From Planctomycetales bacterium (lineage in GTDB: Bacteria > 4484-113), in the NCBI GenBank assembly GCA_030606285.1, contig JAUWGS010000017.1, positions 1-47,204 of the forward strand: 47,204 nucleotides of DNA, written 5' to 3'. The position numbers and the translations under genes are program-made. A model generated the notes under the pieces. It was given only the letters and a program-made list of their open reading frames with translations, was not told the DNA's origin and ran no database searches. This document shows positions 14,063-22,800 of the stretch, in pieces (positions within the stretch are counted from its first letter, which is position 1; each line of letters begins with the position of its first letter).

Positions 14063-15946
14063 CTAATAATAGATGGCGAACTTGAGGTCGGCATTGGTGC
14101 TGCTGTAGTAGCTGATAGCGGGATTGCCATTGACCACCGCGAGAGAGGTGTATTCGCCCACAATTCCCTCGCTATCCACGGCTACCGATGCATCCCAGCT
14201 TCCCCCGCTGGCGTCACTCGCCCGCACATACTTGAGGTCGGTGTTGCCATAGTAGCTAATGGCGGGATTTCCATTGACTACCACCATGGAGGTGCACCAG
14301 CCCACATCGTCCCCAGCGCCATCCACGGTTACCGGCGTACCCCAGATTATCCCGCCGGCATCACTCGCCCGCACATACTTCAGGTCGTTATTGGTATAGT
14401 CGAAGTAGCTGATGGCAGGATTGCCATTGGCTACTGCCAGGGAGGTCCATTCGCCCACTAATCCCGCGCTATCCACGGTTACCGGGGGAATTGTCGTCCA
14501 GTCGGAGCCACTGGCATCATTCGCCCGCACATACTTGAGATCTTGGTTGGTGCCGTCCCAGTAGCTGATGGCGGGATTGCTACTGACCACGGCCAGGGAG
14601 GCGTACCAGCCCACATCGTCCCCAGCACCATCCACCGTTACCGGCGCGCCCCAGCTTTCGCCATTAGCGTCATCCGCCCGCACATACATCAAGGCGGTGT
14701 TGCCCCAGTCCAAGTAGCTAATGGCGGGGTTGCCATTGACTACTGCTAGAGAGGTGATGGGGCCCACAACTACCACGCTATCCGCCGCTACCGGCGTGCC
14801 CCAGCTTTCCCCACTGGAGTCACTAGCCCGCACATACTTCAGGCTCATATTGGTTCCGTCGTAGTAGCTGATGGCGGGATTGCCATTGACTACCGCCAGG
14901 GAGTTAAAGAGGCCCACATTTCCCGCACTGTCCACAGTTACAGGGCTTCCCCAGGAGGAACCACTGGCATCACTCGCCCGCACATACTTCAGGTCTTGGT
15001 TGGTGTCGTCGCGGTAGCTGATGGCAGGATTCCCGTTGACTACCGCAAGCGAAGTCCACTCGCCCACATCGTCAACGCTATCCACGGTTCCGGTGTGCCA
15101 ATCGGTCATTTCAAGAATAACCACGTTACTAAGGTCGCCAAGACTGCTATCGCCGTCATACGGAGCTACCGCAAAGAACTGATACTCGCTTTCAGGAAGC
15201 AGCTCGCTGAAGCGCTTCCGGCCTTCGCCGGTCGCAAGCGCAATCTCCACGGTTCCAATCTCGACGGTTTCATCAAGACTCTCGGGATAAGTAGAAGATC
15301 CGCGTATCGAGTAGCCCGCGCAGTCGGTGGAATAGTACATTGCTATGGGGGTGATGTCCGCGATGCCTACCTTGCCGTCACCGTTGCCGTCGATGACGGC
15401 GAGGAGGCAGTTGGGTTCCGTTTCCGGGTCGTATGTCTCCCCATAGTGCATCGCAATCGGTGTGATGTCGGAGATGCCGACAGTGCCGCTCTGGTCGTAA
15501 TCGCCCAAGTTCCTGTAGTGCCACGAAAGCGTGTATGTGCCACCGCCGTTGTCGGTGATTTGCAGGTCATTGACCCGGTTGGCTTCGCCGGTGGGGGGGG
15601 TAGAGACGAGCTTCGCAGGGGTTAGGGATGAGGGATTAGGGGTTAGAGAGGAGAAGCGTTGATCAAGAGCTTCGCGCAGAGCATCATTTAATTCTGCGAA
15701 TAGCTCCGCATCTACACCATCGGGCGTCTCCAGCGCGTCGAGTTCGACGAGGGCGGAGTCTAGGGATACTTCTACCGGTGGATTGTCGGCGGGATAATCG
15801 GCGGCCTGGAGACCGCCGCTCCGGTCTGACGACTGAAGGCTGGCGACTGACGACTGCTTACCGCCGCCGCACGTGCTAAGCACAAGCGCGAATGCGCAGA
15901 CGACGAGTGTGAGTGCAACCACTCGAAGGATACAGTTGAATCTCAT
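14063..15946 (-). CDS. Lipoprotein B: N-terminal dockerin-like pair and seven-bladed propeller
   Basis: This 627-residue paralog of lipoprotein A shares its signal peptide (RVVALTLVVCAFALVLSTCGGG in two parts, Cys26), its dockerin-like pair (DQSGTVGISDITPIAMHYG near 150; GDGKVGIADITPIAMYY near 192), a FN3-like stretch, and a C-terminal propeller. The propeller is of another kind: seven repeats of about 47 residues built on SLAVVNGNPAISYYDGTN and LKYVRASDASG, ending LKFAIYY. I chose the ATG at 15946 for its aaggaggagc site and the signal peptide. The linker after the lipobox (about 30-50) and a second spot near 110 are encoded by repeat-like DNA, at the same places where lipoprotein A carries different repeats. 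It is a predicted surface lipoprotein of unknown ligand. Confidence 0.82.
   Translation of the reverse strand: MRFNCILRVVALTLVVCAFALVLSTCGGGKQSSVASLQSSDRSGGLQAADYPADNPPVEVSLDSALVELDALETPDGVDAELFAELNDALREALDQRFSSLTPNPSSLTPAKLVSTPPTGEANRVNDLQITDNGGGTYTLSWHYRNLGDYDQSGTVGISDITPIAMHYGETYDPETEPNCLLAVIDGNGDGKVGIADITPIAMYYSTDCAGYSIRGSSTYPESLDETVEIGTVEIALATGEGRKRFSELLPESEYQFFAVAPYDGDSSLGDLSNVVILEMTDWHTGTVDSVDDVGEWTSLAVVNGNPAISYRDDTNQDLKYVRASDASGSSWGSPVTVDSAGNVGLFNSLAVVNGNPAISYYDGTNMSLKYVRASDSSGESWGTPVAADSVVVVGPITSLAVVNGNPAISYLDWGNTALMYVRADDANGESWGAPVTVDGAGDDVGWYASLAVVSSNPAISYWDGTNQDLKYVRANDASGSDWTTIPPVTVDSAGLVGEWTSLAVANGNPAISYFDYTNNDLKYVRASDAGGIIWGTPVTVDGAGDDVGWCTSMVVVNGNPAISYYGNTDLKYVRASDASGGSWDASVAVDSEGIVGEYTSLAVVNGNPAISYYSSTNADLKFAIYY
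14085..15085. repeat. Seven tandem propeller-coding repeats of about 141 bp
   Basis: The word atggcgggattgccattgac (or close variants) recurs about every 141 bp on the plus strand, marking each NPAISY strand of lipoprotein B. Neighbouring units are highly alike at the DNA level, consistent with repeat amplification. Confidence 0.7.
15618..15646. repeat. GGGTTAG-type reiterated repeat inside lipoprotein B
   Basis: ggggttagggatgaggg followed by attaggggttag lies in the coding sequence and gives a Ser/Leu/Thr/Pro linker of the NPSSLTP type. It has the look of intergenic filler, and lipoprotein A has a different repeat (two R-type hairpins at 6559-6615) at the matching point. Confidence 0.5.
15801..15856. 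repeat. Intergenic-type hairpin and reiteration inside the lipoprotein B linker
   Basis: GCGGCCTGGAGACCGCCGC, a hairpin of the same CTGGAGACC type as at 6129-6190, is followed by reiterated ctgacgactg words. Both lie in frame just after the lipobox and match in position the 66-bp insert of lipoprotein A. Confidence 0.55.
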
Positions 15947-15966
15947 TGTGGGCTCCTCCTTGCTGA

Positions 15967-16000
15967 CCGGGGGCTCATACTGCCCGCCCCCCAGCAGGTT
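15967..16000 (-). promoter_or_regulatory. Conserved hairpin leader of lipoprotein B
   Basis: On the minus strand CTGGGGGGC pairs with GCCCCCGG. The leader from the -10 box to the Shine-Dalgarno site is roughly 80% identical to that of lipoprotein A, although the surrounding intergenic DNA is unrelated. Confidence 0.5.
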
Positions 16001-16006
16001 ATGACT

Positions 16007-16015
16007 ATTGTAGCA
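16007..16015 (-). promoter_or_regulatory. Extended -10 promoter of lipoprotein B
   Basis: TGC-TACAAT followed by AGTC, the same arrangement as in front of lipoprotein A. Confidence 0.65.
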
Positions 16016-16030
16016 CTTGAGCGGATTTGA

Positions 16031-16105
16031 CTGTAGGGCGGCCATTTATGGCCGCCGCAATTCATGTCGGTTGAAGAACGGCGGGGATAAATCCCCGCCC
16101 TACAG
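16031..16105. repeat. Two-hairpin mini-element, copy 4
   Basis: A 75-bp copy with both CTGTAGGGCGG-type ends, the first hairpin perfect and the second GGCGGGGATAAATCCCCGCC. Its spacer (caattcatgtcggttgaaga) is unrelated to those of the other copies. Confidence 0.8.
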
Positions 16106-16218
16106 GGGACTAAAAGCGGCGCTAATCACCGGCTGGAAAGCCGGCGCTACCCGGAATCTTATATCGCTACTCGCTACTTCTCTATACATCCTACCGGCTT
16201 TTTACGCCCGTAAACCCC

Positions 16219-16247
16219 TTGACATTCCCGTATTTCAGCGCTAGAAC
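16219..16247 (+). promoter_or_regulatory. Sigma-70-type promoter of the efflux operon
   Basis: TTGACA (16219-16224), a 17-bp spacer and TAGAAC (16242-16247). The tetR ATG is 20 bp beyond. Confidence 0.8.
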
Positions 16248-16265
16248 TGACCGGTCAGTCAGTCA
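16248..16265 (+). promoter_or_regulatory. Probable TetR operator
   Basis: TGACCGGTCA (16248-16257) is a perfect palindrome, extended by AGTCAGTCA. It directly follows the -10 box and covers the expected transcription start, so a bound repressor would block the promoter. Palindromes of this sequence are common in front of TetR-controlled RND operons; binding here is inferred. Confidence 0.7.
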
Positions 16266-16267
16266 CA

Positions 16268-16909
16268 ATGGCCACGCGAAAGAACAACGCGTCTAAAGAT
16301 ACAGTCCGCGACAAGCGGATGGCCATCATTGACGCCGCCCTCACCGTCATCCACGACAAAGGCATCATGAACGCAACCGTGGATGACATTGCGCAGCGCG
16401 CCGGTGTCGCCAAGGGCACGGTCTACCTGTACTTCAAGACGAAAGAGGACATCCTGGTCGAGATGGTGGTTGAGAAGTCCGGCGAGACGCTGGCTGCAGT
16501 CCGTGAGGCTACATCTGGTGTTTCGGGCACGTGGGAGAAGCTGCGAGCGGCGATGAGGATTCACTTCGCTAACATCATCGAGCATATGCCGAACGTTCTG
16601 ATTGACGAGGGCATGCTTCGTCTGACGGCGGCCCAGAAAAAGAAACTCCTCAATGCCAAGTTTGCCCATGTCAAGTTCTACGAGAAGATAATCGCAGAGC
16701 ACTTCGCGAAGTCCGGACGTGAACCACCGTTATCGCCACTGGCGAGCGCAGTAGCACTCACTGGCGGAATCATCGGCTATGTTCTCCAACGACACCTGTT
16801 CGAGGGTTTTGTACCCGATCCCGACGAATACCTGCGAACCTATGAGGCGATAGTCCAGGCGGCGCTCATCGGAGGTGCAACGAAGAGTGAAAAAAGCAAG
16901 CGAAAATAG
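16268..16909 (+). CDS. TetR-family repressor of the efflux operon
   Basis: This 213-residue regulator has the family DNA-binding domain at residues 14-60 (IIDAALTVIHDKG, TVDDIAQRAGVAKGTVYLYF, KTKEDIL) and a C-terminal helical ligand domain without strong likeness to a named subgroup. As first gene of the pump operon, downstream of an operator-like palindrome, it should repress its own transcription and that of the pump until a drug or metabolite binds. The ATG at 16268 has no Shine-Dalgarno sequence and a leader of about 14 nt. The next gene starts inside its last 23 bp. Confidence 0.9.
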   Translation: MATRKNNASKDTVRDKRMAIIDAALTVIHDKGIMNATVDDIAQRAGVAKGTVYLYFKTKEDILVEMVVEKSGETLAAVREATSGVSGTWEKLRAAMRIHFANIIEHMPNVLIDEGMLRLTAAQKKKLLNAKFAHVKFYEKIIAEHFAKSGREPPLSPLASAVALTGGIIGYVLQRHLFEGFVPDPDEYLRTYEAIVQAALIGGATKSEKSKRK

Positions 16910-18449
16910 GCGAATCACTGGATTCCTGGCCGCCGTGGCAGTCGGTTTTGCGCTCTGGATGGGCGCAACCTCCGTCGCGACGGCTGACGAATCCATACCG
17001 GTAAAGAAGGCTCCACCTCCACCCGCCTCGGTCGAAGCGGAAGCTTTATTGACACTTGTCAGCGCGGAGATGAGCGAGGACGAGCCTGCCGCAGCCGAAG
17101 CAGAAGAGGTGGTTTACTTGCTCACCGCACAGGAGATAATCACACTCGCACTGGAAAACAGTTACGACCTTCGCGTTGCGCAAAAGGACGCTGAAAGCGC
17201 CTTCTTTGAATACGTCAAGTATGCCGGAATGGCCGGGCCATCGGTGAACATCGCAGGCTCGGTCAACCGCGCAGGACCGGTGCAGGGCTTCTCAACAGGT
17301 GAAGACGCAGCCGAAGTAGCGTTCCAGAAAGAAACCACATCCACAATCGGCGCAAGTTTCTCCTACCCTCTCTCGCCGATGGGCAATCTCGGCTACGGGA
17401 AACGCGCCGCATGGTCGGGCTACCAGGCCCGTCTGGCCGGAGTAGACCTTGTGCGCGCGCAAACAATCACTGATGCATTCAGTGCTTACGTTAGATACTT
17501 GACGGCGCAAAACGCGGTTGCAGTGGCTGAAGAAGGCCTTGCTCTGGCGGAAGAGCAATTGCGCAATGCCCAACTCAAATTCGACAACGGCATGGCGCCA
17601 CGCTTCGAGGTGATGCTAGGCAAAGTCGCAGTGTCCCAGGCCAATGAAGAGCTGATCCGGGCCCGAAGCGGGCAGCAGTTGGCGGAAACCGCGCTTTACT
17701 TAACTATGGGAATTGTTCCCGGCGACTATTTCGCCGGGGCAGCAATTGACGTCGAATATGCGGAAGCCCTCGACCGAGCGGTGGGCTTCATCTCCGATGC
17801 TCTGTTCCCCAGGCTGGATGCGGACGAGCTGGCAGACGCGTTCGTTGAGCGTACTCCCACGTACCACACATTGGAAGGCACGATTGGAATGCTGCACAAC
17901 CAGGTGCTGGCGTACCGGCGGTCACCGCAGTTCTCGCTGGATGCGGGCTATCAGCAGCAGACCGGAAGCACCTTCCAAGCACGCCGGTCGTGGTCCTTTG
18001 GGATTTCAGGCGTCTTCAATCTCTGGGACAGCGGCGAGACTGAAGGCACTCAGAAGAGCTTCGCCGCGCAGGCCGAAGGCGCCCGCGTCCAACTCGCGCA
18101 GTACCGGCACGCGTTCCGGTTGAGCCTGCAGGACTCTGTCAGCAGTCTGGACGCTGCGATCCAGGGCTATACAACAGCGGTGAACACTCTCGAATCGGCT
18201 GAAGAGGCGCTGCGGATGGCGCGGCTGGGCTACCGGGAAGGCGTCATTACCCACGCAGACATGGTTAGCGTCCGTACTGCATATCTGGGCGCGGAACTTA
18301 ACGAATTCGATAAGCGCATGGCAGTGCTCACGAGCTTCCAATCGCTATTGGAGACTCTGGGTGTGGGAGATGAAGAGCTCTACCTGTCCACAACAACCAG
18401 CGACCTGAGCGCCATTGTGCACGAGGTGATTAAAGATGAGAGCATTTAA
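16887..18449 (+). CDS. TolC-family outer-membrane efflux protein
   Basis: This 520-residue protein should form the trimeric outer-membrane channel of the pump. A signal peptide (AAVAVGFALWMGATSVATA) is followed by an acidic segment, then two OEP domains (about 75-270 and 300-500) with the long helices typical of TolC (VAEEGLALAEEQLRNAQLKF; YTTAVNTLESAEEALRMARL). I chose the GTG at 16887, which has a GGAGG site 11 nt upstream at 16871-16875 and overlaps the end of tetR by 23 bp. An in-frame GTG at 16875 would lie inside that site. Translation is likely coupled to tetR. Confidence 0.87.
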   Translation: MKKASENRRITGFLAAVAVGFALWMGATSVATADESIPVKKAPPPPASVEAEALLTLVSAEMSEDEPAAAEAEEVVYLLTAQEIITLALENSYDLRVAQKDAESAFFEYVKYAGMAGPSVNIAGSVNRAGPVQGFSTGEDAAEVAFQKETTSTIGASFSYPLSPMGNLGYGKRAAWSGYQARLAGVDLVRAQTITDAFSAYVRYLTAQNAVAVAEEGLALAEEQLRNAQLKFDNGMAPRFEVMLGKVAVSQANEELIRARSGQQLAETALYLTMGIVPGDYFAGAAIDVEYAEALDRAVGFISDALFPRLDADELADAFVERTPTYHTLEGTIGMLHNQVLAYRRSPQFSLDAGYQQQTGSTFQARRSWSFGISGVFNLWDSGETEGTQKSFAAQAEGARVQLAQYRHAFRLSLQDSVSSLDAAIQGYTTAVNTLESAEEALRMARLGYREGVITHADMVSVRTAYLGAELNEFDKRMAVLTSFQSLLETLGVGDEELYLSTTTSDLSAIVHEVIKDESI

Positions 18450-18567
18450 GTTCATCCTGGCATTGGCGCCAATCACCGAACCGAATGAGTATCTGCCTAC
18501 TGCTGAAGACGCCCTATCGCGGGCAATGCCTGAGGAAATGGAGGTAAAAGATGACGCGAACGGCTAA
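18436..18567 (+). CDS. Bridging small ORF (43 codons) in the efflux operon
   Basis: The frame starts with ATG at 18436, after a gaggtgat site within the last codons of the TolC-like gene. It ends with TAA at 18565, 17 bp inside the adaptor gene, so it spans the whole gap and overlaps both neighbours. The product has a short hydrophobic N-terminus (FKFILALAP) and an acidic tail (EEMEVKDDANG). I do not recognise it. It may be a real microprotein, a device that carries ribosomes across the gap to keep translation coupled, or chance. The adaptor has its own gaggtaaaag site within it. Confidence 0.4.
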   Translation: MRAFKFILALAPITEPNEYLPTAEDALSRAMPEEMEVKDDANG

Positions 18568-19828
18568 TACCGTGCTTTGGATAATCCTGTTGCTCATCAT
18601 CATCGGGGTCGTTTCAGGCCTCTATATGTCAGTGAAGCTTCACTACCAGCCCCGCCCTGAAGAGAAGGCGGTGATTCCGGTTGAGGTGATTACCGCCGAA
18701 GTGCGGCCCCTGATGGAGGAGCTGCGCTATACAGGAACCGTGCTCGCTGAACCCTCTGCTATGGTATCGGCCAAGGTGGCAGGGACCATCCGTGAGGTCG
18801 CGGTTTCCGAGGGAGACCGGATTGATGAGGGAGCGGTGCTGGCGGTGATAGAAGACACCATCTATGCCGAGCAAGCGTCGCTGGCGCGCCATCAGGTGGA
18901 AGCCGCCCGCGCCCAGCTTGCTTCCGCGCAGTCGGCAAGGCCAGAGAACATCGCGCAGGCACGTGCGGCTCTAGCAGCCGCCGAGAGCGCTCTCAATACT
19001 GCCCGCAACAACTACGAGCGCCAGCAACGCCTGTTCGACGAAGGCGTTATCAGCAAGTCGCAGTTTGAGCTTGCCGAATCACAGTATGAAGGCGCAAAGG
19101 CTCAGTACACCACAGCAAAAGAGAACCTCAAAATGGCGCAGACCGGCGCTCGACCGGAGGACAAGAAAGCCCTGGAGATGGCCCTCGCGCTGGCCCAAGA
19201 CCAACTCGCACTTGCCCAGACGAACCTTGGCTACACACGGATTCGCGCGCCCTTCGACGGAACGGTGACCGCGAAGATGATAGATGTGGGCGAGTTCGCG
19301 GCACCGGGCGTAACTCTCTTTGAGCTTGCAGATACAGACAATCTAGAGCTTCAAATCTTCCTGCCGCCTGAATCGGTGCAGCAGCTTGGCATCGGCGATA
19401 CTGCTTCCTTCATTCCCGAGGTTGACCGAGGAGTGCGCAGCGCCACCGTAAGTCGGGTATTCCCGGTTGCCACTGAAAAGTCCCGGCAGATAGAGGTACG
19501 GCTGCAAGTTCTACCTGAGAGTGCTCAGGGCTTGCGTCCCGGAAGCTTTGCCGACGTGGTGATACTTCGCGAAGAGGGGCGCGGGAATGTCGTGTTGCCG
19601 CTCAAGGCGATTCTTGATCTGGCGACGGAGCAGCCGCGCATCTTCGTCGTTGAAGACGGAAAGGCACGTCAAGTCCAGGTTACGGTCGGTGCCACCACTG
19701 GACGGGAAGCTGAGATTGTTCAACCGCTCAATGGCGGTGAGCAGGTGGTTGTCGCCGGTCAGAACTACCTCAGCGATGGCGCTACCGTGCGCTTGGTAAA
19801 GCCTGATAACGCTGGAGGTAGCCAGTGA
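18551..19828 (+). CDS. RND efflux periplasmic adaptor (HlyD/MFP family)
   Basis: This 425-residue membrane-fusion protein links the inner-membrane pump to the TolC-like channel. It has one N-terminal membrane anchor (WIILLLIIIGVVSGLYMSV), a split lipoyl domain (GTIREVAVSEGDRIDEGAVL near 77 and the returning YTRIRAPFDGTVTA near 227), a long alpha-hairpin coiled coil between them (about 105-220), and beta-barrel and membrane-proximal domains to the end. No lipobox is seen, so it is held by the N-terminal helix. A GGAGGT site precedes the ATG. Its TGA overlaps the pump's ATG by four bases. Confidence 0.9.
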   Translation: MTRTANTVLWIILLLIIIGVVSGLYMSVKLHYQPRPEEKAVIPVEVITAEVRPLMEELRYTGTVLAEPSAMVSAKVAGTIREVAVSEGDRIDEGAVLAVIEDTIYAEQASLARHQVEAARAQLASAQSARPENIAQARAALAAAESALNTARNNYERQQRLFDEGVISKSQFELAESQYEGAKAQYTTAKENLKMAQTGARPEDKKALEMALALAQDQLALAQTNLGYTRIRAPFDGTVTAKMIDVGEFAAPGVTLFELADTDNLELQIFLPPESVQQLGIGDTASFIPEVDRGVRSATVSRVFPVATEKSRQIEVRLQVLPESAQGLRPGSFADVVILREEGRGNVVLPLKAILDLATEQPRIFVVEDGKARQVQVTVGATTGREAEIVQPLNGGEQVVVAGQNYLSDGATVRLVKPDNAGGSQ

Positions 19829-22800
19829 ACTGGATAGCCCTCGTCCTGCGTCGCCACGTTTTCGCGGTGATGATTCTTGCCTTCTTCACTGTAGTCGGCC
19901 TCGTCTCCTACTCGCGGCTGGTGCTGAATATGATGCCGCAGGTGGAGATTCCCATCGTCACAATACTCACCATATATCCTGGCGCTTCTCCTGATGTGAT
20001 TGCCGAGCAGGTCACAAGCAAGCTCGAGGATACCGTCTCGGTTATAGAGGGAATCGAGGACCTGAACTCGTATTCAACTGAGGGCGCAAGTGTCCTCATT
20101 GTCAGTTTCGAGGAAGGAAGAGATATAGACATCGCCGCTCAGGACGTGCGAGACAAAGTGGCGCTTGCCAAACCCGAATTGCCCGAGGACGCTGAAGAGC
20201 CGATGATAACCAAGGCGGATATCAACGCTATGCCGGTGGTGGCGTACTCAATCACTTCTACTTCCATGGCGCCACGTGAGCTTAGGGAGTTCGTGGACAA
20301 ACGGATTAAGGATTCACTTGAACAGGTAACCGGTGTCGCGCAAGTGCAGACTATGGGCGGACTCGAACGCGAGATTCGTGTGGAAGTTGATCCCGCGAAG
20401 CTGGAAGCGCACGGGCTGACACCGGAAGCCGTCGGCGGAGCCATCGCTGCCGCAAACGTGGATTTCCCGGCGGGCACTCTGAAGCAGGGGCCCTTGGAGT
20501 TTGTGCTCAAAGTACCGGCGCAGTTTCGTAGCCTAGAGGAGATAGCTGATGCAGTCATCTTCTCGGAGCACGGCGAGCGCCTCAAGATTCGTGACGTGGC
20601 TATAGTGGTGGACTCCACCAAAGAGCGCGAGATGGAGTCGCGCTACAACGGTATAAGTGCCATAGCTGTCACCGTCATCAAGCGGAGCGATGCCAGCTCA
20701 GTTAGCGTCTCGCACGCCGTCAAACAGAGGATGAGAGAATTAGAGGACGTCTTTCCCCACGGGGTGGATTCTACGGTAGCGTATGACCTCTCTGAATGGG
20801 TTGTGCACTCATTGGATGACGTGAAGCTGGCAATAGTACTTGGCGCAATCCTGGCAAGCTTTGTGGTCTGGCTGTTCGTGGGACGACTCTCCTTTGCCAT
20901 CCCGATTACGCTGTCGATTCTAGTTTCGCTCATTGCCGCCTTCTCTCCAATGCACTTCTTCGGATTCAGCCTGAACTTCATCAGCCTGATGGCACTGGCG
21001 GTAGCGGTAGGTCTAGTTATTGACGACGCCATTGTCGTGCAGGAAAGCATCATCAGAGTCCACGAGGAAACAGGCGACGCCTATGAAGCGGCAACACGGG
21101 GCACCACCGAGGTGGGGCTTGCAGTGTTGGCTTGCACTTCGACCCTTGTCGCGGTCTTCCTGCCGGTTGCCTTTATGAAGGGAATGATGGGTCAGATCTT
21201 CAAGGAGTTCGGTCTAACGGTTGCCTTCGCCGTGATCTTTTCGCTGCTGGTCTCGTTGACGCTGATCCCGCTGATGTCCACCCAGACACTGCGACTCGGT
21301 GGCGCTGCTGATGCACGGTCGTTTCTGACGCGTCTGGGTGCACCTTTGATGACGCTGCATTACGGCTTCGCCAGATTCTATAAGTGGCTGCAAGGCTTTT
21401 ATGCCAGAGTACTTGATGCTGCGCTTCGACGACCCGCAACTGTCATATTTTCGGCGACAGTCTTCTTCCTGCTGGCATTTCCTATTCTCACGGTTATGCA
21501 GAAAGGATTCATGCCGTCCTACGACACAGGAGTGCTCCAGATTACGATGGAACTTCCGGTAGAGTCAAGTCTGGAGCGCACTGATGCGAAGGTACGGGAA
21601 GTGGAAGAACTGCTCACCGGACTCCCGGAAGTGAAAGGCTACCTGTCGATGGTCGGACAGTCGGTCGGCGGTGCCATGACAATGTCCATCACGGGACAGA
21701 CAAACCTCGCGACCATTGCCGTCGTGATGCCCCCCAAGGCAGAGAGGAGACTTCATCTGAGGTGGTGGGGACTTATTCCGGTCCCCTACAAGCACACGCA
21801 GTTCGACCTTATTGAGTTGATGCGGGAGAGGGTGAAGTCGGTGGCGGGAGCTAAGATTACCGTATCTGCCGTAGCCGAAATGGGGCAGCGGGCTGCTCCA
21901 GTCCAGTTATCGTTCACCGACCCGGACTACGAAAAGCTAAAGAGCGTAACTGCACGTGCGCAGAAGCTTCTGGCGGAGATCCCGGGGACCATCAATGTGG
22001 ATAATTCCGAGCGTGCGGGCAAGCTGGAAGTCAGCATCATCCCCCATCGCGACCGGCTGGCGGAGCTGGGAATGAACCCGGCAATGCTCGGGCAGGCCCT
22101 GCGCGTGCTCTACCACGGCGCCACTTTCAGCACCTACCGCGAGCGTGGCGAAGAGTATGACATAACCCTTATGTTCCCAGAGAGCAGTCGCTACGACCTG
22201 GCGTCGCTGCGCTCGCTCAAGCTCTGGAGTCTTCCGCTGGAAGAGCCGATAAGCCTGGAAACAGTAGCAGACTTGAAACTCGCTCAGGCTCCAGCTGCCA
22301 TCCAACATTACAACAAGATTCGCTCCATCGACGTCTACGCCGACGTTCTACCCGGTGTCGGCGGGGGCAGTGTCCTCAATGAATGGAAGCGCCGGATGAA
22401 GCAGGAAAATGTCCTGCCAGCAACAACCACTATTGCAGCTCTGGGCGAAGCTCGGATGTATGGCAGGATGATGACGCAGTTTATGCTCGCGCTCATTCTC
22501 GGCATCATCTTCACCTATATGGTGCTGGCGAGCCAATTCAACTCCTACCGCCATCCTTTCACCATTATGATGAGCCTGCCGCTCGCGGTTACCGGCGCAC
22601 TTCTCGTCCTGATGATTTGCGGCAAGGGCTTCGACACCATGGGTTTCCTGGGCATCATCCTGCTGATGGGGCTGGTAACGAAGAACGCCATCCTACTGGT
22701 TGACTTCGCGAATCAGGCGCGGGCACGCGGGCTCGATGTCGTCGATGCGCTGAAGGATGCTGGCAACAAGCGCCTGCGGCCTATTTTGATGACGAGCTTC

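Larger units (their letters stand above)
15947..16267. other. Divergent regulatory region between lipoprotein B and the TetR gene
   Basis: From left to right this 321-bp gap holds the lipoprotein B Shine-Dalgarno sequence, its hairpin leader (15967-16000), its extended -10 (16007-16015), a two-hairpin element (16031-16105), a caccggctggaaagccgg-type hairpin near 16126-16143, and the tetR promoter with an operator-like palindrome. No gene is seen. Confidence 0.7.
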
